Positions 37,693 to 46,143 of a stretch of DNA of 64,000 nucleotides are shown piece after piece (position 1 is the stretch's first letter; every line of letters begins with the position of its first letter). The DNA is from Rhodovibrionaceae bacterium (GTDB taxonomy: Bacteria; Pseudomonadota; Alphaproteobacteria; Kiloniellales; DSM-21159). A model generated the notes under the pieces. That model was not told where the DNA came from and ran no database searches. It saw only the letters and a list, made by a program, of their open reading frames with translations. The translations under genes were made by a program, and so were the position numbers. The stretch spans positions 1 to 64,000 of the forward strand of contig JANQMX010000069.1 of NCBI GenBank assembly GCA_028279885.1, in the 5' to 3' direction.

Positions 37693-38667
37693 GTCTTCCA
37701 GGGCAATCGTCTTGGTCACCAGCCGCGCCGGATCCAGGCGGCCGCTGGCGATCATGGCGAAGAGCGCCGGGAAGCGCCCGGCGGCGATGCCGCGGGTGCC
37801 CATGATGGCGATCTGCCGGGCATAGACCAGTTCCAGGAGCGGCAGGCTCGGCTCGGCATGGCGGCCCAGCGGCATGCCGATCTGCACATGGCGGCCAAGG
37901 CGGGCAAGGCCGCGGATAGAGTTGTGGAAGGTCTCGGTGATGCCCAGCGCATCGAGAGAGACCTGGGCGCCGCCGCCGGTCAGATCCCGTATCGCCTCAC
38001 CGGCATCCGACAGATCGGCGACATTGAGCGTTTTGCTGGCGCCGAGCTCCGCCGCCAGGGTCAGCGCCTTCTCATTGACGTCGACGGCCAGCACCGGGGT
38101 CCCGAGCGCCGCGCCGATCATCACGGCGGCCAGACCGACGCCGCCGCAGCCGTGCACGGCCAGCCACTCGCCGGGCTTGAGCTCGGCCCGGTCGACCAGC
38201 GCGCGGAAGGCGGTGGTCACGCGGCAACCCATGCCGGCCGCTTCGACGAAGCCGATCTCCTCCGGCAGGGCGACCAGATTGAAGTCGGCGCGGGGCAGGG
38301 GCAGTCGCTCGGCGAAAGCCCCCCAGGCGGTGAAGCCGATCACTTGCTGATCGCCGCAAACCGTGGGGTCGCCGCCCAGGCACTCCGGACAGTGGCCGCA
38401 GGCCAGGATGAAAGGCGCCGTCACGCTGTCGCCAATCCGGAAGCGCTGGCAGTCGGGCCCGACCTCGATCACCACGCCGGCGAACTCGTGGCCCGGTACG
38501 TGGGGCGGCGTGACGTCCGGGTCGGCGCCCTTCCAGGCGTGCCAGTCGGAGCGGCAGACGCCGCAGGCCTCCACCTCCACCAGCACGCCGTCGTGCGGGC
38601 AGCTCGGTTCCGCGACCTCGCGAACCTGAAGCGGCGCATTGGCCGCGTCGAAGACAGCCGCTCTCAT
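37624..38667 (-). CDS. zinc-dependent medium-chain alcohol dehydrogenase
   Basis: NAD(P)-dependent oxidoreductase of the zinc MDR family. Seen in the 347 residues: catalytic zinc ligand CGVCRSDWHAW, PGHEFAGVV, the four-Cys structural zinc loop CGHCPECLGGDPTVC, and the Rossmann motif GCGGVGLAAV. Close in pattern to alcohol dehydrogenases annotated as Zn-dependent alcohol dehydrogenase YjmD or AdhP-like, but the substrate is not known. The GNAT gene lies 13 nt upstream on the same strand. Its last 69 nt lie in the island repeat; the reading frame is intact, so the insertion did not damage it. Confidence 0.9.
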   Translation of the reverse strand: MRAAVFDAANAPLQVREVAEPSCPHDGVLVEVEACGVCRSDWHAWKGADPDVTPPHVPGHEFAGVVIEVGPDCQRFRIGDSVTAPFILACGHCPECLGGDPTVCGDQQVIGFTAWGAFAERLPLPRADFNLVALPEEIGFVEAAGMGCRVTTAFRALVDRAELKPGEWLAVHGCGGVGLAAVMIGAALGTPVLAVDVNEKALTLAAELGASKTLNVADLSDAGEAIRDLTGGGAQVSLDALGITETFHNSIRGLARLGRHVQIGMPLGRHAEPSLPLLELVYARQIAIMGTRGIAAGRFPALFAMIASGRLDPARLVTKTIALEDAGAALAAMDGYTGSGITVIDRF

Positions 38668-38680
38668 GATCTTTCCCCTT

Positions 38681-39160
38681 CTAAAACGTCAGCTTCAAGC
38701 CTTCGTGGCTGGCGACGAAGCCGAGCGAGCCATAGAAGCGGTGGGCATCGGCCCGGCTCTTGTCAGCCGTCAGCTGCACGGTCTTGCAGCCCTTCTCGCG
38801 ACAGCGCGCGATGGCCCATTCGAACATGCGGCGGCCATGGCCGCTGCCGCGCTGCGCTGCGCTGACCCGAACGCTCTCGATCTGTCCGCGCAGGGCGCCC
38901 AGGCGAGACAGGCCGGGAATGAAGGTGAGCTGCAGGCAGCCGACAATCTTCCCATCGACTTCGGCAACCAGCATCTCGTTGTCCGGCGAGTCCGCCATGG
39001 CATCGAAGGCCTCGTAGTAGGCCTGCGACAGCGGCGTGCTCAGATCCTCCCGGGCTGCGCCGAGCTTGTCTTCGGCCAGCAAGGCGACGATCTGCGGCAC
39101 CTCGTCCCGCCGGGCGAAGCGCATGGTCAGAATAGGTTTTTGTTCTTGATCAAGGAACAT
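38681..39160 (-). CDS. GNAT-family N-acetyltransferase
   Basis: Acetyl-CoA-dependent acetyltransferase of unknown substrate. The 159 residues carry the GNAT fold with beta strand KIVGCLQLTF and the acetyl-CoA loop AAQRGSGHGRRMFEWAI, and end with ADAHRFYGSLGFVASHEGLKLTF, a typical closing segment. No fused domain. It precedes the alcohol dehydrogenase gene by 13 nt on the same strand, so the two are probably one transcript. An AT-rich region of ~196 nt separates it from the divergent phasin gene and presumably contains both promoters. Confidence 0.88.
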   Translation of the reverse strand: MFLDQEQKPILTMRFARRDEVPQIVALLAEDKLGAAREDLSTPLSQAYYEAFDAMADSPDNEMLVAEVDGKIVGCLQLTFIPGLSRLGALRGQIESVRVSAAQRGSGHGRRMFEWAIARCREKGCKTVQLTADKSRADAHRFYGSLGFVASHEGLKLTF

Positions 39161-39356
39161 GATCGGACGAGTCCCGGTATCTTAAGGCTTTCTTAGCCTC
39201 GTTGCGGCATTGGTCTTATCTTTAGGCCAATAATCCCACATTGTTTGTATGGAAACTTGCGACAGCTCAAAGTATTCTGCGGTCAGACAGGTGATAATCC
39301 GTACAAAAAAGAGGTGTCTCACGTCGTTCTACTCCCCACCCCACAGGAGAAGATAA

Positions 39357-39758
39357 ATGGCTCAAGCCAGTACGCGTAAAAAGGCCAATGGAAACGGCCA
39401 GAGCAGCACCCAGGCAGACTTCGCGTCCATGTTTGCAGAGAACGGCAAGACTTTCGAGGCAATGGCCGAGGCCAACAAGGCCATGATGCAGGGTTGGTCC
39501 GACATGAACCAAGAACTGATGCGCTTCTTCGGCGAGCGCTTCAAGCAGGACATGGATTGCACCCAATCGCTGATGGGCTGCAGCCGACCGGAAGAGTTCA
39601 TGGACGTGCAGCGCGGCTTCATGGAGCAGGCGATGCGCGACTATTGGACGGAAGCCGAGAAGCTCATGACCATCGCGAACGGCATGGCACGCAATGGTTG
39701 GGCGCCGGTCGAAGAGCGGGCGACCCATCTTGCGGAAGGCGCGCCAGCGGCGAAATAG
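39357..39758 (+). CDS. phasin family protein (polyhydroxyalkanoate granule-associated)
   Basis: Small amphipathic-helical protein that coats PHA storage granules. The 133 residues fit Phasin_2: an Ala/Lys/Gln-rich start, then helix-forming FASMFAENGKTFEAMAEANKAMMQGW, ERFKQDMDCTQSLMGC and RGFMEQAMRDYWTEAEKLM. AGGAGA stands upstream of the ATG. It is followed by a strong terminator, so it is a single-gene transcript as usual for abundant phasins. PHA synthesis genes are not in the window. The presence of a phasin indicates that the organism stores PHA. Confidence 0.9.
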   Translation: MAQASTRKKANGNGQSSTQADFASMFAENGKTFEAMAEANKAMMQGWSDMNQELMRFFGERFKQDMDCTQSLMGCSRPEEFMDVQRGFMEQAMRDYWTEAEKLMTIANGMARNGWAPVEERATHLAEGAPAAK

Positions 39759-39785
39759 CCTGGCCTTCAAGAGTTACTGACTGCC

Positions 39786-39814
39786 GGCGCAGCGGCATTC
39801 CGCTGCGCCTTTTT
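39786..39814 (+). terminator. intrinsic terminator of the phasin gene
   Basis: GGCGCAGCGG-CATT-CCGCTGCGCC forms a perfect 10-bp stem with a 4-nt loop, followed directly by TTTTT. It lies 28 nt after the phasin stop and is the clearest factor-independent terminator in the window. Confidence 0.95.
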
Positions 39815-39882
39815 CTTTGGCCGCGATCTACTCGGGCGCTATCGTCCCTGCAGTCATAGGCAGATAGGCAGGGACGGGGTGC

Positions 39883-40584
39883 ATGGCCCAGGACACGGCT
39901 CTCATCGTTGGCGCAGGTGCGGGGCTCTCCGCTTCGCTCGCCCGACTCTTCGCCGGCGAAGGGATGCAGGTAGCTTTGGCGTCGCGTAGCGTCGAAGACC
40001 TCGGCGCGCTCTGCCAAGAAACCTCCGCCCGCGCCTACCCTTGCGATGCCGGTGAGCCGGAACAGGTCGCCGAGTTGTTTCGTGCTGTCCGTGCCGACGT
40101 CGGAACGCCCGGCGTGGTCGTCTACAATCCCAGCTTTCGGGTGCGCGGACCCCTGGTCGAGCTCGATCCGGCCGATGTCGAAAAGAGCCTCCGCATCTCT
40201 GCCTTCGGCGCCTTTCTGGTGGCGCAGCAGGCGGTCAAAGGCATGCTGGAGCTTGGTGGCGGCACCATCCTCTTGACCGGCGCCTCCGCCGGGGTGAAGG
40301 GCTATCCCCAATCGGCGCCCTTCGCCATGGGCAAGTTCGCCTTGCGCGGACTCGCCCAATCCATGGCGCGGGAGCTGCAGCCCCAAAACATCCACGTGGC
40401 CCACGTGGTCGTGGACGGCGCCATCGCCAATCCGAACCGGGCGGGCTATGAGCCCGACCCGGCCAATCCGGACAGCCGGCTCGATCCTGACGCCATCGCC
40501 CAGACTTATCTCGACCTCCACCGCCAGCAGCGCAGCGCCTGGGCGTGGGAGATCGAGCTGAGGCCCTGGGTGGAGCGCTTCTAG
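39883..40584 (+). CDS. short-chain dehydrogenase/reductase-like protein with altered catalytic motif
   Basis: Rossmann-fold protein of the SDR family, 233 residues. The cofactor loop is ALIVGAGAGLSASLARLF, a variant of TGxxxGxG, and the later ILLTGASAGVKG and the helix KFALRGLAQSMAREL are typical. In the active site the YxxxK motif reads FAMGK: Tyr is replaced by Phe while Lys stays. A subset of SDR proteins shares this change, so it may use another residue or have a non-enzymatic role. The N-terminal start ATG 39883 is clear. It lies 70 nt after the phasin terminator and should have its own promoter. Substrate unknown. Confidence 0.88.
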   Translation: MAQDTALIVGAGAGLSASLARLFAGEGMQVALASRSVEDLGALCQETSARAYPCDAGEPEQVAELFRAVRADVGTPGVVVYNPSFRVRGPLVELDPADVEKSLRISAFGAFLVAQQAVKGMLELGGGTILLTGASAGVKGYPQSAPFAMGKFALRGLAQSMARELQPQNIHVAHVVVDGAIANPNRAGYEPDPANPDSRLDPDAIAQTYLDLHRQQRSAWAWEIELRPWVERF

Positions 40585-40611
40585 AGCGCCACCCCACCAA
40601 GTCGTTATGGC

Positions 40612-40809
40612 TTAGCCGGCCAGAGAAGCGTGGCCCGGACCAACCGGCTGCTTGTCGTCAGCGTCGGTGGTCTTGGTGCTGGCCCCGCCGAAGAGCGCCC
40701 GGAAGGCCGCCTTGAAGAGACTGGCGAAGGCCTTGGAGCGTTCGGCCCGGGCCTTGGCCATCACGACATCGATGTCGAGGCCGGCATAGGAGCTGGTTGG
40801 GTTTTGCAT
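40612..40809 (-). CDS. small conserved-looking protein (65 aa)
   Basis: Short protein with an amphipathic helical centre, DIDVVMAKARAERSKAFASLFKAAFRALFGG, resembling the small RSP_7527-like or DUF1127-like helical proteins of alphaproteobacteria, followed by a polar tail. AAAGGA is well placed before the ATG, so the ORF looks real. No signal peptide or metal motif. It is divergent from the LysR gene, with a 12-bp palindrome between them. Function unknown. Confidence 0.65.
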   Translation of the reverse strand: MQNPTSSYAGLDIDVVMAKARAERSKAFASLFKAAFRALFGGASTKTTDADDKQPVGPGHASLAG

Positions 40810-40864
40810 GGCTTATTCCTTTATGAAAGCTTAACGGTGATCTGCACCGCTGTTCTTGAAACGT

Positions 40865-40876
40865 AAGATATATCTT
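40865..40876. promoter_or_regulatory. AAGATATATCTT palindrome in a divergent promoter
   Basis: A perfect 12-bp inverted repeat in the AT-rich space between the small protein gene and the LysR gene, about 56 nt before the former and 61 nt before the latter. It is a plausible operator for a dimeric regulator; whether the LysR protein or another factor binds it cannot be told. Confidence 0.45.
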
Positions 40877-40937
40877 GATTTTTCGGCTGACAAACGAGAT
40901 TTTGTGCAGTGCAATGTGAGAAAAACTAAACTGAAAT

Positions 40938-41936
40938 ATGGCCAGCCTGCCACCTTTGAATGCCCTGCGCGCCTTTGAGGCGACGGCCCGCCACTTGAGC
41001 TTCTCCCGCGCTGCCGAGGAGCTGAACGTGACCCCGGCGGCCGTCAGCCATCAGGTCAAGGCGCTCGAAGAGACCCTCGGCGCCAGCCTGTTCCACCGGC
41101 TCAACCGGGCCATCGAGCTGACAGATGCGGGGCGTCTCCTGTTCCCCGACCTGCAGGAGGGTTTTCAGCGTATCGGCGAGGCCGTGGCCAAGCTCGACCG
41201 CCTGTCCGACGACCGGGTCCTGGTGATCAGCACCGGGCCCGCTTTCTCCGCCAAGTGGCTGGCGCCGCGGCTTTACCGCTTCCTGGAACAGCACCCGGAG
41301 ATCGATGCCCGCATCTCAGCCAACCTGGGCCGCGCCAACTTCGGCGCCGACGGCGTCGACGTGGCCATCCGCTTCGGCGGTGGCGAATACAGCGGCTTTC
41401 ACGTCGAGCCTCTGGTCGAAGACAGCCTCTTGCCGCTTTGCAGTCCGGCCCTGCTGGCACGCGGGCCGGCGCTCAAGACACCGCAAGACCTGCGCCGGCA
41501 CGTCCTCATCCACGATGACTCGCTGAGCTTTCGCGAGAACCATCCTGGCTGGACCGACTGGCTGAAAGCGGCCGGCGCGCGCGGTGTCGATGCCTCGCGC
41601 GGCCTGCGCTTCAATCATGCCGACCACGGCATCGACGCGGCCATCGAAGGCGCCGGAGTGGTGCTGGCCCGCAAGGTCATGGCGGCCGGCGACCTCAAGC
41701 TGGGACGCCTGGTGGCGCCTTTCTCGCTGGAGATTCCCATCGGATTGGCCTTCTACCTGGTCACGCCGCGCGGCGCCGAGACCCGGCCCAAGACGGCCAA
41801 GTTCCGCGATTGGATCGAACGGGAGATGGCCGAGTTCCGTTGCTTGCTGGCCGAGCTGCCGATTCCGATGGAGCGTGCCGAGACGCCGGACCGCACATCC
41901 GATCAGGGTGAGTTCAGCCCCGCAGCAGATCGTTGA
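40938..41936 (+). CDS. LysR-family regulator, GcvA-like
   Basis: Transcription factor of the LysR family. The N-terminal HTH reads LPPLNALRAFEATARHLSFS and AAVSHQVKALEETLGASLFHR, the exact opening typical of the GcvA/AmpR branch. The C-terminal LysR substrate domain follows, with GVDVAIRFGGGEY and the closing DWIEREMAEF. 332 residues is somewhat long because of a ~40-residue C-terminal tail; the last codons (SPAADR) lie in sequence that, on the other strand, is a copy of the dapD 3' end. The regulated genes are unknown; the divergent small protein is a candidate. Confidence 0.9.
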   Translation: MASLPPLNALRAFEATARHLSFSRAAEELNVTPAAVSHQVKALEETLGASLFHRLNRAIELTDAGRLLFPDLQEGFQRIGEAVAKLDRLSDDRVLVISTGPAFSAKWLAPRLYRFLEQHPEIDARISANLGRANFGADGVDVAIRFGGGEYSGFHVEPLVEDSLLPLCSPALLARGPALKTPQDLRRHVLIHDDSLSFRENHPGWTDWLKAAGARGVDASRGLRFNHADHGIDAAIEGAGVVLARKVMAAGDLKLGRLVAPFSLEIPIGLAFYLVTPRGAETRPKTAKFRDWIEREMAEFRCLLAELPIPMERAETPDRTSDQGEFSPAADR

Positions 41937-41952
41937 TCGAGGTCTTGGCGCG
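41916..41952. repeat. remnant of the dapD 3' end at the LysR gene end
   Basis: Matches 46146-46182 at 34 of 37 positions. On the minus strand it would encode [10 protein letters not shown] followed by a stop, nearly the same as the true DapD end [10 protein letters not shown]. It marks a junction where dapD, or a close relative of it, once adjoined the LysR gene. Confidence 0.85.
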
Positions 41953-42020
41953 GCTGTGCCGCGCTAGCTGAACCCCATTGCGGCGACGCAATCGCGCATT
42001 TCGATTGGTCTTCTTGCTTT

Positions 42021-42037
42021 ATGTTATAATATAACAT
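42021..42037. promoter_or_regulatory. Zur-type zinc box upstream of the zinc-homeostasis operon
   Basis: ATGTTATA-A-TATAACAT is a perfect 8-bp inverted repeat with a one-base centre, the same core as proteobacterial Zur boxes (ATGTTATANTATAACAT). It is 63 nt before the first gene of an operon encoding a COG0523 GTPase and a DUF1826 protein, both common Zur targets. Zinc-bound Zur would be expected to repress here. Confidence 0.85.
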
Positions 42038-42099
42038 TACAAACCAGCGCGCGCTCGGGCGCTGATCTGCCAAGAAAACAGTCAACGGAGAACGGCATC

Positions 42100-42477
42100 G
42101 TGAGAGTCGCGTACATCTTCGCCACCGACATGGCCGCCACCTTCAAGCTTGCGACCATGATTCTGCCGCAGCTCGAAGCTGGCGAACACGGTGCGGAAGT
42201 GGTCGGAATGTTCTTCTTCGACGACAACCTGTTCTGCCTGCGTGAGGGCGACCCAGTCGGTGAGCGCTTGGCCAAGGTCGCCAAGGACCAGAACATCCTG
42301 CTCATGATCTGCGACCAGTGCGCCGTGCGTCGCAACTTGGCCGAGGGCACTCTCGAGCAATGCGGCAAGGGAGACGTTACGGCGAAGGGTACGGTCGCCG
42401 GCGTTCAAGCCGGGTGTTTCCCACAGCTCTATGCGGCCTTGGCGCCGGCTAAACCTGATCAAGTCATCACCTTGTGA
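42100..42477 (+). CDS. DsrE/SaoD-like small sulfur-relay-type protein
   Basis: Small single-domain protein of the DsrE/TusD-like fold, 125 residues: [20 protein letters not shown], the acidic [15 protein letters not shown] segment, and a Cys pair [14 protein letters not shown]. Related proteins carry persulfide or act in redox or metal handling; the exact job is not known. GTG start with CGGAG upstream. It is the first gene after the Zur-type box and its stop overlaps or adjoins the COG0523 gene, so it is probably made when zinc is scarce. A thiol-based zinc or sulfur transfer role fits but is inference. Confidence 0.75.
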   Translation: MRVAYIFATDMAATFKLATMILPQLEAGEHGAEVVGMFFFDDNLFCLREGDPVGERLAKVAKDQNILLMICDQCAVRRNLAEGTLEQCGKGDVTAKGTVAGVQAGCFPQLYAALAPAKPDQVITL

Positions 42478-42497
42478 GTCACTCGGAGAAAGCACCC

Positions 42498-43715
42498 ATG
42501 TCTGCCATCGACCAACGCCTTCCCGTCACCGTGCTCTCCGGTTTCCTCGGCGCCGGCAAGACGACACTGTTGAACCGCGTGCTGAACAACCGCGAGGGCC
42601 GGCGCGTCGCCGTCATCGTCAACGACATGTCCGAGGTGAACATCGACGCCGACCTCGTGCGCGCGGACACCGAGCTCAGCCGCACCGACGAGACGCTGGT
42701 CGAGATGTCGAACGGCTGCATCTGCTGCACGCTGCGCGACGACCTGCTCGCCGAAGTGCGGCGCCTCGCCGGAGAGGGGCGGTTCGACTACCTGCTGATC
42801 GAGTCGACCGGCATTTCCGAGCCCTTGCCCGTCGCGGCCACCTTCGATTTCCGCGACGAGGACGGCGAAAGCCTGTCGGATGTCGCTCAGATCGACACGA
42901 TGGTCACGGTCGTCGATGCCGTGAACCTGCTGCGTGACTACTCCAGCCACGATTTCCTGCGGGACAGGGGCGAAACCTTGGGCGAGGAAGACGACCGCAC
43001 GCTGGTGCATCTTCTGACCGACCAGATCGAATTCGCGGATGTGGTGATCCTGAACAAGGTTGCCGATGCGGAGCCGAGTCAGGTGGATGCGGCACGCAAG
43101 ATCATCCGCAGCCTGAACGCGGACGCGCGGATCATCGAGACCAGCTACGCCGATGTGCCGGCGGACGCCATCCTCGATACCGGGCTGTTCGATTTCGAGA
43201 AGGCGCACGAACACCCGATGTGGGCCAAGGAACTCTACGGCTTCGCCGACCACGTGCCGGAGACCGAAGAGTACGGCGTGACCAATTTCGTCTACCGGGC
43301 GCGCCGACCCTTCGTGCCGGAGAAGATCAAGGCCGTGCTGAACGCTGAGATGCCCGGCGTCATCCGTGCCAAGGGGCATTTCTGGATGGCGACGCGGCCC
43401 GATTGGGTGGTCGAGTTCTCGCTCGCGGGTGCGCTGTCCTCCATCAAACCGCTTGGAACTTGGTGGGCTGCCGTTCCGAAGGAGCGCTGGCCGGACCATC
43501 CCTCCGCGCGCGCCTATATGGACGCACACTGGCAGGAGCCCTGGGGCGACCGGCGCCAGGAACTTGTCTTTATCGGCAGCGGGATCGACTGGCCTCGGCT
43601 GAAGGCGCGGCTCGACGCGGCCCTGTTGCCGGAAGAAGTCGCTGGCGGTCCCGAGGCCTTGCCCGATCTGCCGGACCCCTTTCCGCTGTGGCGGCGTGTC
43701 GAGGCAGGGGAATGA
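42498..43715 (+). CDS. zigA: COG0523 G3E GTPase, zinc metallochaperone ZigA-like
   Basis: GTP-dependent metallochaperone thought to deliver zinc under starvation. The N-terminal GTPase has Walker [13 protein letters not shown], the metal-binding GCICC in [24 protein letters not shown], and NKVAD; the C-terminal CobW_C domain has [16 protein letters not shown] and [11 protein letters not shown], a pattern of the ZigA group. ATG 42498 has GGAGAAAG upstream and gives ~405 residues; GTG 42474 is an alternative overlapping the preceding stop. It shares four bases with the DUF1826 gene. Regulation by the upstream Zur-type box is likely. Confidence 0.9.
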   Translation: MSAIDQRLPVTVLSGFLGAGKTTLLNRVLNNREGRRVAVIVNDMSEVNIDADLVRADTELSRTDETLVEMSNGCICCTLRDDLLAEVRRLAGEGRFDYLLIESTGISEPLPVAATFDFRDEDGESLSDVAQIDTMVTVVDAVNLLRDYSSHDFLRDRGETLGEEDDRTLVHLLTDQIEFADVVILNKVADAEPSQVDAARKIIRSLNADARIIETSYADVPADAILDTGLFDFEKAHEHPMWAKELYGFADHVPETEEYGVTNFVYRARRPFVPEKIKAVLNAEMPGVIRAKGHFWMATRPDWVVEFSLAGALSSIKPLGTWWAAVPKERWPDHPSARAYMDAHWQEPWGDRRQELVFIGSGIDWPRLKARLDAALLPEEVAGGPEALPDLPDPFPLWRRVEAGE

Positions 43716-44359
43716 TGCTTGCTCGAGAGGTCGTGGAGGAGGAGGCCCCCGTCGCTGTCGGCGTGGTGGATACGCCCGAGGGCCTGTCCGCGATCCACAG
43801 CCCCGACTGCGCTGCCGCGATCTGGCGCCGCCCACCAATGCCGAGCTGTCAGTCCTGGATCGACGCGCTGGCGCCAGAGCGGCTGCCGAAAGCGCGCGTG
43901 GTCCTCGAGCCTGGGACCGTGCGTGAAGCGGTCAGTCGGATCTGCGATGCATCCGGAACGCCGGATTGCGCCGAGCGGGAACGGCTGATCAACGACACGG
44001 CAGCGCTCGCGGACATCTTCATGGGGCTGACGCCCGCGCCCTATCTCCGGCTACGCTTCGACGTTGTTACGACGAACGCTTGCCGGAAGTTCCACATCGA
44101 CGCCGTCACCGCCCGTCTCATCTGCACCTACCGTGGAACGGGCACGCAATACGGCATCTCGACCAACGGGGCCGAGCCTTGGCGCGTCTTCACCGTGCCG
44201 ACCGGCTCTCCGATCCTGCTGCGTGGAACGCTTTGGCCGGAACGTCCAAGCTCCGGACTGCGACACCGCTCACCGCCGATCGAGGGCACGGGCGAGACGC
44301 GGCTCGTCCTTGTCCTCGATCCGATCAGCGATATGGATGACGAGTACGAAATGGCGTGA
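43712..44359 (+). CDS. DUF1826 protein of the zinc-limitation operon
   Basis: DUF1826 family protein, ~215 residues from ATG 43712 (ATGA overlap with the GTPase gene); the upstream ORF extension lies inside that gene and is rejected. Recognisable segments are the metal-like [33 protein letters not shown] and the closing [22 protein letters not shown]; the conserved His and Cys residues suggest metal binding. Members of this family are repeatedly found beside COG0523 GTPases under Zur. No signal peptide. Function is not established; a zinc-allocation or zinc-independent replacement role is inferred. Confidence 0.82.
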   Translation: MMLAREVVEEEAPVAVGVVDTPEGLSAIHSPDCAAAIWRRPPMPSCQSWIDALAPERLPKARVVLEPGTVREAVSRICDASGTPDCAERERLINDTAALADIFMGLTPAPYLRLRFDVVTTNACRKFHIDAVTARLICTYRGTGTQYGISTNGAEPWRVFTVPTGSPILLRGTLWPERPSSGLRHRSPPIEGTGETRLVLVLDPISDMDDEYEMA

Positions 44360-44489
44360 CTCAAGCTCCGCAGGGAGCCATCTGACTGCGCTATGCCTTC
44401 ACAGCGGCACAGGCCTTACGCTTTTCATGAACTGTTGGTAAGAGGCTTGCCGGCGCGCAGGGGCTCATGAGGAAGCGGGATTCCGTCAC

Positions 44490-46106
44490 GTGGGTACATT
44501 CGACATAGTCATCGTTGGCGGCGGTTCCGCCGGATGCGTACTGGCCAATCGCTTGAGCGAAGACGGCAGACGGTCTGTCTTGCTGCTTGAAGCCGGCGGG
44601 CGGGACTGGAGCCCGATGATCCATATGCCGATCGGCTATGGCCATTCGTTCTTCAACCCCCGGATCAACTGGAAGTACGAGAGCGAGCGCGATCCCGGCA
44701 TCGCCGATCGTCAGTCGTACTGGCCCCGGGGGAAAGTGCTCGGCGGCTCAAGTGCCATCAATGCCATGGTCTGGGCGCGTGGCCTGCCCAACGACTTTGA
44801 AGACTGGGTCTCTGCCGGGGCCGAAGGGTGGGACTGGGACACGGTCAAGCGATACTACAAGAAGCTCGAAAGCTGGTCGCGCGGCGGAGACGCGATTCGC
44901 GGTGGCGACGGCCCGCTATCGGTTCAGGATATCACCGATCAGGTCCATCCGCTTTGCAGCGCTTATCTCGAGGCCGCGGGTCAACTGGGCTTGCCCACGA
45001 CCGATGACTACAACGGTGCCGAGACAGAGGGCGCGGCAGTCTATCAGTTGAGCACGCAAAACGGCGTCCGGGCATCGACCGCCAAGTGCTACCTGAAGCC
45101 GGCTCGGGGACGGAAAAACCTGACAATCGTCACCCGCGCCCACGTGACGGGAGTCGATGTCGAGGATGGCCGGGCGACGGGGGTGCGCTATGTCGTCGAC
45201 GGCCAACCACGCGACGCTAAAGCCCGAGCAAGCGTGATCCTGTCGGCCGGCGCGATCAATTCGCCGCAACTGCTGCAACTCTCCGGTGTCGGGCCGGGGG
45301 CCGTCTTGCGCGACAAAGGCATCGGCGTGAAGCACGACATGCCGGCTGTCGGCCGCCATCTGCAAGACCACCTTGGCGTCGATTTCCATTTTCGGTCCCG
45401 CGTCCCAACCCTCAACGAGATGCTGCGCCCCTGGCACATGCGGGTTTGGCACGGACTTCGCTATGTGATGACCCGCAAGGGCCCCTTGTCGCTCAGCGTC
45501 AATCAAGCGGGCGGTTTTTTGAAGACCCGGCCGGACCTCTCAGCGCCCAACGTGCAGATCTACTTCAATCCGGTCAGCTACACCCGAAGGCCCAAGAACA
45601 AGCGGCCCCTGATGAGCCCCGATCCCTTTCCCGGACTCTTGATCGGCTACAGCCCCTGTCGGCCGACCAGCCGGGGTGAGATCGCGATCCGGTCCAGCGA
45701 CCCCTTCGAGCAACCGGCGATCAAACCGAACTACCTGTCAACCAACGAGGATGTTGTGGACCATCTCGAGGCATCCCACTTCCTCCGTCGCCTCAGTGAG
45801 GCTCCGGCCATCGCCGCGATCATCGACAGCGAGATAGCGCCCGGTGCCGATGTTCGGAGCGATGAGGGATACCTGGAACACATCCGCAATAAATCCTGGA
45901 CGGTGTTTCATCCCTGTTCCACCTGCCGGATCGGCCACGACCGACAAGACTCCGTGGTCGATCCGCGCCTTCGTGTCCACGGTGTCGAAGGTCTGCGGGT
46001 GGTTGACGCCTCGGTCTTTCCGAACGTCACATCGGGCAACATCAACGCGCCCGTGATCATGGTTGCCGAACGCGCTTCAGACCTCATTCTGGAGGACTTG
46101 AGATGA
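44490..46106 (+). CDS. GMC-family FAD oxidoreductase (choline-dehydrogenase-like)
   Basis: Flavoprotein that oxidises an alcohol. 538 residues with FAD-binding FDIVIVGGGSAGCVLANRL, GMC signature 1 (GKVLGGSSAINAMVW), signature 2 (GAINSPQLLQLSGVGP), and the C-terminal active site with His in VFHPCSTCRIG and Asn in SGNINAPVIMVAE. Typical length for choline dehydrogenase-like enzymes, but choline is not proven. The start is GTG 44490. It follows the zinc operon after 130 nt and is the last gene before the dapD tail, so it is part of the block flanked by the dapD-derived repeats. No transporter or aldehyde dehydrogenase is nearby. Confidence 0.9.
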   Translation: MGTFDIVIVGGGSAGCVLANRLSEDGRRSVLLLEAGGRDWSPMIHMPIGYGHSFFNPRINWKYESERDPGIADRQSYWPRGKVLGGSSAINAMVWARGLPNDFEDWVSAGAEGWDWDTVKRYYKKLESWSRGGDAIRGGDGPLSVQDITDQVHPLCSAYLEAAGQLGLPTTDDYNGAETEGAAVYQLSTQNGVRASTAKCYLKPARGRKNLTIVTRAHVTGVDVEDGRATGVRYVVDGQPRDAKARASVILSAGAINSPQLLQLSGVGPGAVLRDKGIGVKHDMPAVGRHLQDHLGVDFHFRSRVPTLNEMLRPWHMRVWHGLRYVMTRKGPLSLSVNQAGGFLKTRPDLSAPNVQIYFNPVSYTRRPKNKRPLMSPDPFPGLLIGYSPCRPTSRGEIAIRSSDPFEQPAIKPNYLSTNEDVVDHLEASHFLRRLSEAPAIAAIIDSEIAPGADVRSDEGYLEHIRNKSWTVFHPCSTCRIGHDRQDSVVDPRLRVHGVEGLRVVDASVFPNVTSGNINAPVIMVAERASDLILEDLR

Positions 46107-46143
46107 CCTGCAACAGGCAGATCGAGGCCCTATCGTCGGCTGC

